From positions 248,001 to 312,000 of the forward strand of contig VUYT01000017.1 in assembly GCA_008802785.1 (NCBI GenBank): DNA of 64,000 nt. Reading direction: 5' to 3'. Positions within the stretch are counted from its first letter, which is position 1, and each line of letters begins with the position of its first letter. This DNA comes from Symmetrospora coprosmae (lineage: Eukaryota > Basidiomycota > Cystobasidiomycetes > Symmetrosporaceae). A model generated the notes under the pieces. It was not told where the DNA came from. It did no database searches and saw nothing but the letters and a program-made list of their open reading frames with translations. Positions 15,001 to 25,824 of the stretch are shown piece by piece. The position numbers were made by a program, and so were the translations under genes.

Positions 15001-15809
15001 TCAGCTTCAAGCAGGCAGAAGCGAGGAAAGGCGCAGGCGGCTGCTCACGGGTACAGCGAAGGCGACGTTGCGAGCAGTCTGGTGAGCGCAGTGAGCACGC
15101 GAACGACCAGTCGCTTGTCGATCTGATCTGCCTGAGCGGAGAAGCCCCGCTGTCCGTCGTGACTGAGGAGCATGAGCCATCTCGCGGCTATGTCGAGCAG
15201 GATTGGGCTGAAACAGCGCGCGACAGGGACTGTGAGGGCGGGATGCAGGGCGAGGCGAGCTACAGTGTCGAGCAGGCGGGCCTTGAGCTGCGCCGGTGTG
15301 TCCTGGTGAGCAGCATAGCGGCTGCTCTTCTTGCCTGCACCGTCGCGGACCGAGCTGAGCAGCTCGAGATCTGCCAGACTGACGAGCTCCTCCCGCGATA
15401 CTCTGCTGTCGACAGCGTTGTCCTGGCCGCTGCTGCTGTCTGCGTATGCCCCTAGCTCTGGCACTGCAACTTGGGCGCCTGCACCGAAACCGAGCTCGTC
15501 CAAAAAATCTGCGATTCCGGCTGCGACGTTGTAGGACTCTGGATCATTGGCGGTGTGCGCTGCGGCATCAAAGGCGAGGACGAGGTCTGGCATGCTGTCT
15601 GTCCCGTCCATCTGCCGCTGCCTTGCCATCGCAGCCTCGAGCTCGGCCTTGCTCTGCTGGAACTCCTCTCGCGACTCGAAGAAGGCGCTGTGCGGTTGGA
15701 GGCATGGGGTTAGCAGCTGATGGCAGCATGGCGGAGTAGCCTGCTCATGCACGCACAGAGCATCCTGGATGCCCTCTGGCTCGCTCGACATCATCGCAGA
15801 GGTGACCAT
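1..15809 (-). CDS. MDN1: Midasin, giant AAA ATPase of 60S ribosome assembly (3' end off window)
   Basis: Dynein-like ATPase that strips assembly factors from pre-60S particles in nucleolus and nucleoplasm. Six AAA modules are readable in order, with P-loops near 14.01 kb (SSPPSAGKAC, degenerate), 12.85 kb (GETGTGKT), 11.45 kb (GPTSSGKT), 10.58 kb (GETGSGKT), 9.41 kb (GSPGVGKT) and 8.48 kb (GPQGSGKT). A long helical linker (7.4-1.9 kb) follows, then a Asp/Glu-rich tail (1.83 kb to the edge). The C-terminal MIDAS/VWA domain that binds Rsa4 and Ytm1 must lie left of base 1; the frame is still open there. First exons 15757-15809, 15049-15687, 12702-14983, 7484-12627 and 6750-7413 join in phase; at least a dozen introns in all, one at about 932-1018 in the acidic tail. 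The ATG at 15809 is the first in the phase-matched exon; 15794 and 15791 are alternatives. Family certain; the start is moderately sure. Confidence 0.96.
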
Positions 15810-16400
15810 CTCTGATATGTGTTGGTCTGGAGGAGGAGGATGGTAGACAAGTGGGGCTGGGCTGCAAGAGGCTCGGGGTGGCAAAGATCCTCCATTCTTA
15901 TCTGCGTCGAGGAGGACAGCTTTCTAAAGCACAGGAGGACCACCAGAGCACGCCTACTCGGAAGGACAGCAAGAGTGCATACCCTGAGGCGAGGCGAGGC
16001 TCACAGTCAGCAGGAGCGATGGATGACACCCACTTTACTCGCTCCTCGGAACCGACCAAACGGCACAAGAAACGACGACGACGACACAGCAATGCTAATC
16101 ACACATCGGAAACATCTATGAGTTGTGCAGAGTGGGATATAAGAGGAAGAAGGGACAGTACTCGAGTGAGGGGAGGAGAGGTGGTTGCAGTACGACGCCG
16201 GGAGGATGGTCGAATCGAGTGAGGAAAGCCCCCCACCTCATCGCGCAGTCGCGGATTGCCGGAAGTTCGTGTACGCCTTGTTCTGGGCGCAGAGTCTTCT
16301 TTGTGAGTGCTCGCCTGCTCTTTGCCGCGTCGTGCGGGTGTGCGCGCCTGCCTCTCCGAGAGCGCCCCACCCTTCCCTCCCAGCGCCTGGCACCCCGGTC
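15810..16400. other. Intergenic: midasin 5' region and VRG4 3' flank
   Basis: No supported gene. It holds the promoter and leader of midasin and the 3' flank of the upstream-lying transporter, both on the minus strand. Small open frames on either strand here lack family features. No clear TATA box or terminator hairpin was seen. Confidence 0.5.
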
Positions 16401-18417
16401 TCATCTCGGCCGGCCCATGTCGAATCCTCCCGGACCTTTGCTCGACGCAGCCGCTGCAGCAGCAGCTTGTTTGGCCAGAGCATACACTATTCCAGCCACG
16501 CCGCCTAGGAAGATGGCCGTGACGGATGAAAAGGTCGCGGCGTCTCCAAAGAAGATGATGCCTGACGCGGCCAGCGGCAGCTTGTTGAGCGCGCCGACCA
16601 TGCTGCGACAGCGCACATGAAGAGACTCAGTCATGTCTCGCCTGTGATCTGTGGGTGCAAGAGCGAACCCACCTATACGTCGTCGACGACGTCACGCGCA
16701 TGCACCACGGCGTGCTGTACGAGATGAGGACGGCGACGAGGCCGGAGAAGAAGATGGCCGAGAAGAGGGTGAAGCGGCCCTGGGATGGGCTGTACGCGCA
16801 CACACGACCAGCGGCATAGGTCAGCTGTCCGCCTCGTCGTCTCATTCCTTCGACACTGAATCCTCGGTGCGTCGCACGGGGCAACCCACAAATTCAGTTC
16901 GAAATTCTCGGACGACCAGCTCTCTGTGAGGAGCGAGAAGACGGCAAGGACGGGGACGGAGAGCAGATTGTTATAGAAGCATGAGTCGAGGTCCTGTGCA
17001 CCAACGAACCGAGAGTGAGACTGGCGAGTCAGCCGGTGCCGTCCCGGTCAGGGATCCAGCGGAGGCATTGGACACATGAGACCCACCTTCAGGCCGATAG
17101 TGTCAATCTTCTTCTTCATCCCCAGCGTGTAGCTCGCCGTCGCGATGCAGTTGGTGGCCATCCACAGGTAGCCGACGGGCGAGTTGCCCTTGGTCACGGC
17201 TGCGAATGCCGCGGACGTCGCGTCGGCAAAGAGGTAGCGGGCAATGTCGTCGTACGCGGCCACGACGGACGAGAGGACCTGTGCGCCATCGAATGAGGGA
17301 GTGGGAACGCGTCCGTGAGTGGTTTGGGGTAGTGAGGGTGCAAAGGACAGGAGCCGGCCCCCACGCACCATGAGGCCAAACGCGACGAGCGTCATGGGCG
17401 TGATGCTCTTGCCGAACCAGACGAGCTCGCCGTAGGCGATGAGAATGATGGTGAGGTTCTTGAAGATGGTGTACACGGCCATGGTGAGGTATTGCTGTAC
17501 GCGTACGGAATACGCTGCCAGTGTCAGCTTTTGTCTAGGAGGATAGGCGGAGGCGCAGTGTCGGGATCCAGACCCACCAGGGCTTTGCTTCCCGTGTAGA
17601 TGACGCAGACGAGCGACAGCGTGACGGGAAGCCACTTCTTTGCCGTCTCGTGGTCGTAGTCGCGGAACGTAACGAGCTGCGGCGTGTGGGCGTGTGCATG
17701 CGCAGACAGACAGGGTCAGGTCAGCCCGATCCAAGAGGCGCAAACACCGGCCGCGCTCGGCCTGCAGTGCAAGCCCAGCGTTGCGGCGTTCGATGGGCAC
17801 GTGGAGAAGTAGAGAGGAAGAGACGCACCCCTGCGCGCTTGGCGGCCGACACGGCGAGCACGCCGACGAGTCCTTGCAGGCCCAGGAGCAGAAAGTTCAT
17901 TGTAAAGTGGTGCCCGGAGAGGACGAACTGGTTTGGTGGATGGGTTGGAAGACGTCCTGAGTCAGCATCACCGCAGCCCGCTACTGCACCATCCGCCATC
18001 CACTCGGCGTGCGTGCAGCGCATTCGACGCCATCAGCCGCTCGCCCGGTCCGTCCAGGCAGCGTATTCATGCACGCGCAAAGACGCGCCCCGGTCGAGCG
18101 AGCCGACGGTCAAGCAGAACAAACGCCGACGCCGACGCCGACGCTCGCGCCCGCGCACCCACCTTGTTGGTGACCGTCATCAAGATGCTGGCAACGCAGT
18201 AGCTCGCAATGGCGAACGCCGGGTGCTGCTCCTTCTCCTGAAAGATCATGCTGCCCCCGGCGCCCCGGCTCGCCCCTGCAGAGACGGTGCGCCCGCCCAT
18301 GTTCATGTTCACGCTATCGTCCAGCCCGCCAATGACGGTCTCGCCGTCCCTTCCTCCCCCGTCACCGCCGTTCATGAGGGGGATCTGCTGCTCGCTCGTG
18401 TCGCGCGAGGAGGCCAT
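16401..18417 (-). CDS. VRG4: Golgi GDP-mannose transporter
   Basis: Nucleotide-sugar antiporter of the drug/metabolite transporter superfamily that brings GDP-mannose into the Golgi lumen for protein and lipid mannosylation. Exons 18163-18417, 17829-17927, 17578-17676, 17369-17494, 17087-17278, 16890-16993, 16673-16789 and 16401-16602 join in phase to 397 aa, the usual family length. The GDP-mannose signature GALNK is present ([10 protein letters not shown], last exon), as is the conserved [16 protein letters not shown] helix. About ten hydrophobic segments follow a hydrophilic Ser/Gly-rich cytosolic N-terminus of about 55 residues. The last exon ends in an Ala-rich tail. The start is the only ATG before the first helix. 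Seven introns, all GT-AG. Function is certain by motif; the length of the N-terminal tail is less sure. Confidence 0.96.
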
Positions 18418-19023
18418 CGTTGTTGGCTCTGGCTCTGGCTGGCTGGCTGGATTGTCACTGAAGGACGCGTCGACGTGGCAGATGTATAGACCGTGCGCGG
18501 GTACTGTACTTGTCTGCCTGCAGCTGCGTCAGTCTCGCTGCTATGGGTCCCCGTGTGTATGTGGGCCAGAGGAAGAGGAACAAGGCAAGGCATCGGCAAG
18601 GCATGCAGAGACAGGACAGACTACCGGTACCGCGGGCTTCACCGCGCAAACATCAGGCAATGGAGCAGGAGTCACTGCGAGCAATACAGAGATGAGAGGC
18701 AAGGCGACAACAGATGGTACGCAGGCAACGTCACTGCTGGGCCAGGGAGTTGCAGCGCGCCTTCCCGTGTAAAAGACACAAACGCCCTCGCTTGCTTTCG
18801 GACTCGTCCAGCTACGGATACAGCTGAGCAACCAGGCGCAGACGAGCCCTGTACCTGACCCTGTGAGCACCGCGCGCACCATCAGCTACGAGAGCAAGGT
18901 GTGCATGTATCGTCGGCCTTTTCTTGCTGTTGCCCTGCGCAGGCAAGCTTTGCACGTGCCCCCCTGCTTCTGCTGCTACTCGTATGCGTTGAGAGCCCAG
19001 CAAAGACGTCTGGTCCATTCACA
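18418..19023. other. Intergenic: VRG4 5' region and PBDC1 3' flank
   Basis: About 600 bases without a supported gene. Presumed VRG4 promoter and leader next to the PBDC1 3' UTR. Several GC-rich open frames cross it on both strands but none has a recognisable motif or phase-compatible splice sites. Confidence 0.5.
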
Positions 19024-20422
19024 CTATGCGTTTTTGAGCGTTTCGCGCTGTAGTATTTGTCACAGGAGATGAGAAGTCAGTCATAAGTGGGGCCGGAAGA
19101 GAGAGAGAGAAGCAATGCGACTGGCTCGCTCGCCAACCCACGTTCTCGTAGACATGGTCGTTCAGGCCTTCGCGGCAGCGCAGCAGCTCAAACACGATCC
19201 ACTGTATCCGCAGGACTGCAAGACTCGAGCGGAAGAGTGAGGTGGAACTAGTGAGTCAAGCTGGCATCACGGTATAGAGTTAAAGCGTCAGAAGGTGAAG
19301 CGCACCGAAGATGGAGTTCTCCTCGCTGAAAGCATGCAGCGCGTCAGTTGTCGGCAGTGACGACGAGTGATCAGAACGCAGGCTAGGGACGCGCACCTGT
19401 AGCCCTGCCGGCAGTCACTCCGTAGCAAAGTTCCGAAGTTGTCTGCGAGAAACGGAGGTAGCCATGGCCTGTCAGTGGGACGGGACTTGCGCAGTCTGCG
19501 CCGCAGCCATGCACGTACAATCCTCTGTTTCGGGAAGCAGGGAAGCAGGACCGGCACGGCAACAGCACAAGGCCAGGGTCGACGCGAGTCAGCTTGATCA
19601 GGACCCACCTACGGCAGGCGACAGCGCACAGACCGGCCGTGCCAAGAACGCTACGCACCGATAGTCTTCTCCCATTCCTTCATGAACGCGCGCCACTTTG
19701 TCTTCTCGGCAGGCGTTTTCAGATCGTCATCCTTGACGTTTGCGATCTTGGCATTGTCCTTGAACTCGGGAAAGTGCTCGCGGAAGGACGCGAGAAGGGC
19801 GTCGTCGACTCTGCGCGCGGATGTTCATTGGCACAGACAGCATCAGCGAGTGCGGGTGCGAATGCGAGGCGGGGAGAGAGAAGGGGAGGAGCCTACTTGG
19901 TCAGCTTGATCTTCTTGGGCCCGACCGAGAGGAGCAGGTTCCAGTAGACCCTGCGAAAGCGGCGGCAAAGACGAGGATGCGTGCATGCAATGTCAGGAAG
20001 TCGTCCGGGTCACGCCAGCCCGGTACCGCCGAAAACGCACTCTGCATGCTCCATGCAAATGACTGCGGAAAAGACGCGCAGCGTGTGTCAGCTCCTGCGC
20101 GGGTGTCATCGATGCAGCCCTGCCTGCCTCTGACCTGCGAACTGCTTTTCGATGTCTGTAGGAGCGCAGCCGCGCACCCAGCGATAGATACGGGTCAGCG
20201 GCTCCACCAGCGCGAGCAGTGCACAAGTCCGCCGCAACAATAGCCCGCCTCACCATCGTTGTTGCCCGCAGTGGCTGCGTTGCGTTATGCGACCAGTGCC
20301 GTCATCACCAAGGTTTTGAGCAGGGAGACGGCGTCAGCGCACGCCGGGCGACCGAGGAGCGCCAGTCAGAAGGCCGCACCGGCATCGAAGCCTTTTGGGA
20401 TGTACTGCATATCGGTCGACAT
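19024..20422 (-). CDS. PBDC1: PBDC1 / Ypl225w family protein (eEF1A biogenesis chaperone)
   Basis: Small cytosolic protein; the yeast member (YPL225W, Chp1) helps nascent translation factor eEF1A fold. Eleven exons join in phase to 160 aa: 20380-20422, 20254-20274, 20135-20155, 20041-20062, 19897-19950, 19659-19810, 19519-19524, 19397-19442, 19306-19325, 19142-19215, 19024-19047. Family hallmarks are KIKLTKVDDALL, EDYNFGTLLRSD, GYSEENSIFVLRIQ and CREGLNDHVYE. The seventh exon is only 6 nt; with it the conserved EDYNFGTLLR is restored, without it the frame breaks. Coding sequence is a third of the locus, the rest being ten introns of about 50-210 nt. Identity rests on the whole-length family pattern; a search with the spliced product would be decisive. 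Confidence 0.9.
19519..19524 (-). other. 6-nt micro-exon of PBDC1
   Basis: Reading the minus strand, an AG acceptor at 19525-19526 is followed by six bases and then a GTACGT donor (19513-19518). The six bases supply the end of a Glu codon, an Asp codon and the first base of a Tyr codon, giving the family motif EDYNFGTLL across three exons. Confidence 0.82.
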
Positions 20423-20735
20423 GGTGGGCGTCCTTGTTCTCGTGTCGCGATGGATGGAAGGCACTCGTACTCGAAAGAGCTTCAGAGACGGCCTGACGGC
20501 ACGTGTGTACGAGTTCAGCATCAGTGGCGCGAGGTACCCTAGTACACCCTGGAAGACAAGACCAGCGAGCATCACTGCGCAGTCAGGCCTCATTTCGGCT
20601 ATCTCGCTCTATTCATATCTAGTGCGCCTCGCCGTACATCGCCCGAGCTGACCACACCCTGCCATCCTTCATGTACGCAGCGCCTACTCCTCATGTGCGC
20701 ACGGATCGTACTGACCGCTACGCTCCTCTGCCATC
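20423..20735. other. Intergenic: PBDC1 5' region and DGA1 3' flank
   Basis: About 310 bases between two minus-strand genes. No coding feature supported; expected to hold the PBDC1 promoter and the DGA1 3' UTR. Confidence 0.5.
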
Positions 20736-22778
20736 CTAATCTACAATACTGAGTTCCCGCTTCCTGCCAACGGCGTACGTGTCCTTGTGCGTATCCCAGA
20801 TCCTGTGGCCAATACCGTGGCACACCAAATATCCCAGGACGCCGAGGGGGAAACCGTCAGCAAAGCGCGCTTTTGCGCAGGGCGGCCTGGAATTGCGCGC
20901 GCGCGCACACGCTCGCACGCACCGTGTCAGCTCGGCAATGTAGCGCTGCTGGACGTCCTGCATCTGTGCCATGGACGGGTTGTCCGCTTGCGTCACTCGG
21001 ATCGGCCGGCCGACGACCGAGACGATGGGGTGTCGGTACGGCAGGAAGCCAATCGTGTCTGGTAGAGCCCAGTCCGGTGAGACCATCAGCTTGAACGGGG
21101 GCCGTACACAACTGTCTTGGACGTGCTCACAGTTGAGGATACCGCGACCGTGGAAGATTGCTTTCAGGCAGAAGGAGATTGAGCGGGTGGTGATCGTTGG
21201 TGGGTGAGGAGTCAAGCGGAACTCACGGAGCGTAAAGCCAAACTGCCTCTGGAACTGTTTCTGGAGCTTGTACAGCTTCGTCCCTTTCGGATTGGCGAGT
21301 TGCGCGAAGAGCTGGGCTCGGATGGTATGCAGCAGCATCAGCAGGAGCTTGGTCTAAGCGGTGTTTCCCTCATCTACATCGACGAGGAAGCACGCGCACG
21401 CACATCGTTCTCGCCAAAGCTGAAGACGGGGACGAGATCTGCCCCTTCGCGGATGGCAAGCTTGATGAATCCCAGCCGGCGCTTGAGTGTCAGGTCGGCC
21501 GTCCCTGGGTGCGCAGACAGCGACTCGGCTGCACCGCCGACAACGATCGTGAGCGAGGCGCCTGGGCCGGAGCGAAGAATGTGCTGGCAGGACTTGTACG
21601 AGACGGAGCAGATGCCAAGCGCCATGCTGCGTCGAGCGCGGGTGAGGGGCGGTGTCAGCTGTAGACTCGATAATCCGACAAGGCACTCGCCGGCCATACA
21701 GGATGTCCCGGTAGATTGGCAGGCGGAAGTTGGTCGTGAGCTGTAAGCGCGGCAGTGTGTGACGAAGAAATGAGTTCAGCGGGAGTCCGACAGAGCGCGC
21801 AAAACGTGTCGGCTCACCGTCAGCAGATGCGGGCGAAGACCAGGGAAGAGCTTTGAGAATCCAGTGGCTGAGCAATTATCATCGCAGAGCGTCAGCGGGG
21901 ACTTCCATACTGCCTCTATGAGCCCGAAAGAGAGCGTTGGCTCTTCGATGAGATCCGCATACTCACCTTCCGTGGCGAATGAGCCGATAGCGCCCACGCC
22001 AATAATGCCGTGCGGATGATACCCAAAAACATAGCGTCGGTCAGGAGGCAGATCCTGGGTCTTAACGAGCGTCATTGGGAAGTAGCCTGCGGAAGAGACC
22101 CAGCCAGCGCGTCAGCCTCTCCTCTCTGCGGGATTGATACAGGCGCCCTGCGAGGCGTTGCTAAACAGCGGGACTCACCCGTCCAGAGTCTCCAGATGAC
22201 GCTGTTCCGCAACCACTGGCTTCGCCTGCCGCCTCGCCCTGGTGCTCGGTCTGTGCAACGTGGAGACGGGTTCAGCCAAGGCGCTCAACCCAGGTCACGT
22301 TTCACGCGGTTGGGGCCGTCTTGCCGCTCCAGGAAACCAACGCACCGAAGGCAACCCAGACGACGTAGGTGATGATGAGAGGCCATAGAGGAGGTATCGA
22401 GCTGCTCGCAAAGAGCCACGTCGAGGCTGTCAGCGCTAGGATCGCGACACGCGCGGGCACCCCGGCCGACCCGGACGGACTCACCAGAGGTACAGGAAGA
22501 TGAAGAGAGTGATAGGGAGGATGAAACCCCAAACGCAGACCACACTTGTTTGAGCGCGTCTATTAGGCGGCACTGAAAGCGGGACGAGCCTTTCGAATGG
22601 GGTCGTTGTCGTTGTCAGCTGACGCTTGGCCCATTTCGCGGACGCAAGCTCACTGGATACCAGGCGTGGACGGCATCCGCGGCAGTGCAGGTGCGCCATT
22701 CGCAGCCTCTACAGCTGCCACAGCGCGGGCTGCGACCTCTTTCTCGCTCAGGCCAGCCGGCTGGTCGTGGGTGCTCAT
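20736..22778 (-). CDS. DGA1: Diacylglycerol acyltransferase, DGAT2 family
   Basis: Transfers a fatty acyl group from acyl-CoA to diacylglycerol, the last step of triacylglycerol synthesis at the ER and lipid droplet. Twelve exons join in phase to 369 aa: 22654-22778, 22485-22589, 22346-22401, 22179-22250, 21967-22086, 21818-21867, 21700-21740, 21404-21626, 21227-21311, 21131-21160, 20923-21058, 20736-20802. Family marks in order: LVPLSVPPNRR before the membrane hairpin, two hydrophobic segments (FILPITLFIFLYL; LIITYVVWVAF), the active-site YHPHGIIGVGA, ATGFSKLFPGLRPHLLT, MALGICSVS, VGGAAESL, GFIKLAIREGADLVPVFSFG and the C-terminal RIWDTHKDTYA. Length matches yeast Dga1 and mammalian DGAT2 (about 350-420 aa). 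The ATG at 22778 opens the phase-matched first exon. Confidence 0.96.
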
Positions 22779-23109
22779 TTCGGGCCGTTCACGCGTACAC
22801 CGCAGCAGGAGCGCGTTGCTTCAGGGCTTTGGCCAGGCCGTGAGTCAGCACCGTACAGATCGTGCCTCTTCAGGGTGTCTTCTTTACTCTATCGTCGCAG
22901 GTCCGCAGCTGTTTAGACTGTCAGTTGGCCGAGAGCGAGGTGTTCTCAGGGACGCGGGAATTCAGGCACAGGCAAATGACGCAGATGGACCAAGGCTGCC
23001 CGAGATGCAAAGAGCACAGAGGCAGAGATGCAATGCAGGGCAGGTCGTGTGAGTGTGACGCTCTGTATGCATGTATCAGCGGTCTGCCTAGTGGACAATG
23101 CGAGAAACA
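22779..23109. other. Intergenic: DGA1 5' region and HDAC 3' flank
   Basis: About 330 bases with no supported gene; presumed DGA1 promoter and HDAC 3' UTR. Nothing repeated or structured was noticed. Confidence 0.5.
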
Positions 23110-25548
23110 TCAAGGTGTGACCACAGGTGGCGGTGGGGCAATGGCGCCCGCCTTGAATGTGAACCGGACAAGCGGTTTGCCTGGTCGTGCTGAAGGCACA
23201 CTCCCTTCCTGCTGCAGCTGAACCGTCCGCAGCTCCTGCGTTGCAGAATTTGTGTCTGGGGTGGATACGCCATCTCCTTCGACCGGAGCTGCAGGACCCG
23301 CGCGCGGGGGCTGCACGGCTTCCTCTTCTGCAGCTAGGCGTGCATCCTCTCGTGTCGGTGTCGGAATGACGACTGTTTCAGCCGTTGGTAAGACTGGCAC
23401 AAGCTCTGCGGGCATAGTTGCCTGCTGCGCCACTTGTGGTACAGACGGAGGCACAGGCGGCGCGACCGTCTTCTTGGCACGCTGTGTAGGCGTCGCGGCG
23501 GGGGTGACTGCTCTGCTGCGCGTCTGTCTCGTCGCGGCCCCCGGCAGTGGCTCAGCCTCTTCCGCTTTCACGGCCCGCAACGCCGGCGCAGCGGGCACAT
23601 GCGCAGGCGGATCTCGGTCCGGCATGGCCTCTTCCATGCGCTCGAACGCATCCCGCACCGCACCGAACCACGCTTCTTCGACCTCTCCCTTCCTGCCGCT
23701 GCCGTTTGTATACCCGCCCTTGGGCTTGGAAGCCTGGAACGCTGCCGTGTGCGCGGGCGGCAGGAGCCGCTCGTACCTTGCGAGGAGCTTGCCATCCCAC
23801 CAGTCTTCTCCCTGCTCCTTCTCGTACTCGGTATACGGCTTTGGATCGACAAAGCCCCGAACTGCGATCCGCACTTCGACGTCAGCTTTCATGCTACGCG
23901 AGATTGGCGGGAGAACGAAAGAGACCCACGCAAGCTGCCCACCCCTGTGCTGAGGGCCTGCAGGCTGTACCCGCCCTCGAGCACAGCGACGAGCTTCCCT
24001 CCCGCGTGCGCATCCGCAAACTCGGCGACGTCCACGCCGAACCTCCTGTAGAAATCGGTGGGGACCTTCCGGCCGTGGCGGCTCATGCCCTGGTACTCGT
24101 ACTCGGACGCGTCGAAACCGGCGGACACAAAGACGAGGCTCTTCGCCGGGTCGGCGCGAGTCTTGCGCAGGAAGGAGAGCGCCGAGCCGAAGAGCGCGCC
24201 GGTGTAGCTGGGGTACAGAGAGGTGTGGAATTCGTCGGGGGTGGAGTAGTCCTCGAGGTGCACATTGCGGACGTACTGCCCGCCGGCCTGGCCGTCTATG
24301 CTGAGCGATGCAGCGGCGATGAGAGCCGGGTCTAGCTCTTCGCAGGCTGGAAGGAGGGTTTGCCAAGTCAGCATGCTATTCTTGCGCGGAAGCAACAAGG
24401 ATGCGAGCTTACGGTATGAGTTGACGTCATGGAGAGAGCCGTAGAAAATTTGCAGGGGTGGTCGTGGCTCTTCTGGAGGGATGGTTGGCTTTTTGGGCGA
24501 GCCTTTCCGAGGCGAGGCGTTCTTCTTGGCTGCGAGCGCCTGCAACTGCTTGTGGGCCAGAGCATTCAGGCGCCATACGATCTCTTGCGTCCCGTTGCCG
24601 TGGTGCAGGTCGATATCGAGGATGACCACCTTGGCTACTCTGTGCTCGAGGTACGCTGTAGCGCGTGCGCAACGTCGCTGTCTCAGTACAGAGGCGGCGG
24701 TGTTCTAGCAGGGTTAGATAATGCTACTCACCGTGAGCAGCCGCAACGGCGACGTTGTTCAGCCAGCAGAACCCCATCGCATTCTCCGTCTCGCAGTGAT
24801 GCCCGGGCGGCCTGACGCTGACGAACCTCTTCTGTCCGGACGTGTGCGTGTCTCGCGCCGGAGCGCACACCTCGTCCACGGCCTGGCAGCATGCTCCGAG
24901 CGCGCCCTCGAGCGCCTCGAGCGAGCGCTCGCACAGGTACAGGTCTCCCTGCGAGAGCGGCTCGGGGACCTCTGACTCGCCTGCTGCGTGGCGCGCGGCG
25001 ACGCTGTGGATGTGCGCGAGGAGCTGGGCGGCGTACTGCGAGCCGTGCGCAAGCGCGACGGCGGGCGAATCCAAGGGGAGGCGACGGAGCGTGGAGGAGA
25101 TGGCGAACGGGCGGCCGGAGGACAGGATCTCGCCCGTCACGGTGCGAGGCGGGGCGGCGGGGCCGGCGCCACCGGAGAGCGTCAGGCTGCCGAGGAGGTC
25201 TTCGAGCGCGTCTGTCCCGCTGGCTGACGGCTCTGTGGGGCGCTCACGCTCGCGCTCGCGCTCTTTTCCTTTTGCGCTTGCATGAGACAGCCGACCGTGA
25301 GCGACGGCAATGCCCAGGCGTATCGAGCGCAGCCTGTCGGCTCGCTCAAAGACGTGGAGATCGCTTGGAGTCCGCGTCCAGCGGTGGAGGTGGCAGAGGG
25401 ACTGCAGGATGACGCCCACGCTCGGTCGGTCCGCCGATACCGATACCGACACCGATACCGCTCTCTGAGGCGCTGTGCTCGAACCAGAGGTGGAGAATTC
25501 GCTACCTGCCATCTGGCCCCTTGCCATTGTCGCTGTCGCGGAGGTCAT
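23110..25548 (-). CDS. HOS3: Class II histone deacetylase, HOS3-like
   Basis: Zinc hydrolase that removes acetyl groups from lysines of histones or other proteins. Exons 24732-25548, 24413-24655, 23930-24346 and 23110-23861 join in phase to 742 aa. Catalytic marks: FVSVRPPGHHCE with the His pair and CWLNNVAVAAAH (exon 1), DIDLHHGNGTQEI (exon 2, Asp and His of the metal site), SAGFDASEYEYQG (exon 3) and LEGGYSLQAL. A Lys/Pro insert of about 20 residues follows the HHGNGT segment, as in fungal Hos3. The C-terminal quarter (EDWWDGKLLARYERL, then a Pro/Ala/Thr-rich tail) lies outside the catalytic fold. Several ATGs occur near the start (25548, 25527, 25512). HDAC identity is certain; assignment to HOS3 rather than HDA1 is inferred from the insert and tail. 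Confidence 0.92.
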
Positions 25549-25824
25549 CCCGCGACTTGCTTGGGGCAGAGACCGCAGCGAGAGGCGGGGCTCGGCTGGC
25601 AATGGACTAGATCATAGATGGTATGGCCGTCGTGTGTGTGTCTTGTCCATGAGAATCTGCGTCGCCCGTTATCCGTGCTATCTCAGCAGTGAGGGAAAGA
25701 CGAAGACGAAGAAGGGCTTCTCTCCTCAGCCTGCCTGCCTGCCTGCCTGGCTCTCCTCTGACCGACACTGCAGCATAGCATAGACACATACAGCAACGAC
25801 CACAAGGACACCAGGACAGCCAAG
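25549..25824. promoter_or_regulatory. Divergent promoter between HDAC and SmB
   Basis: Two genes start back to back with about 276 bases between their ATGs, so their promoters must share this stretch. A pyrimidine/purine-skewed run with CTGC repeats lies at about 25720-25760. No TATA box stood out. Confidence 0.6.
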
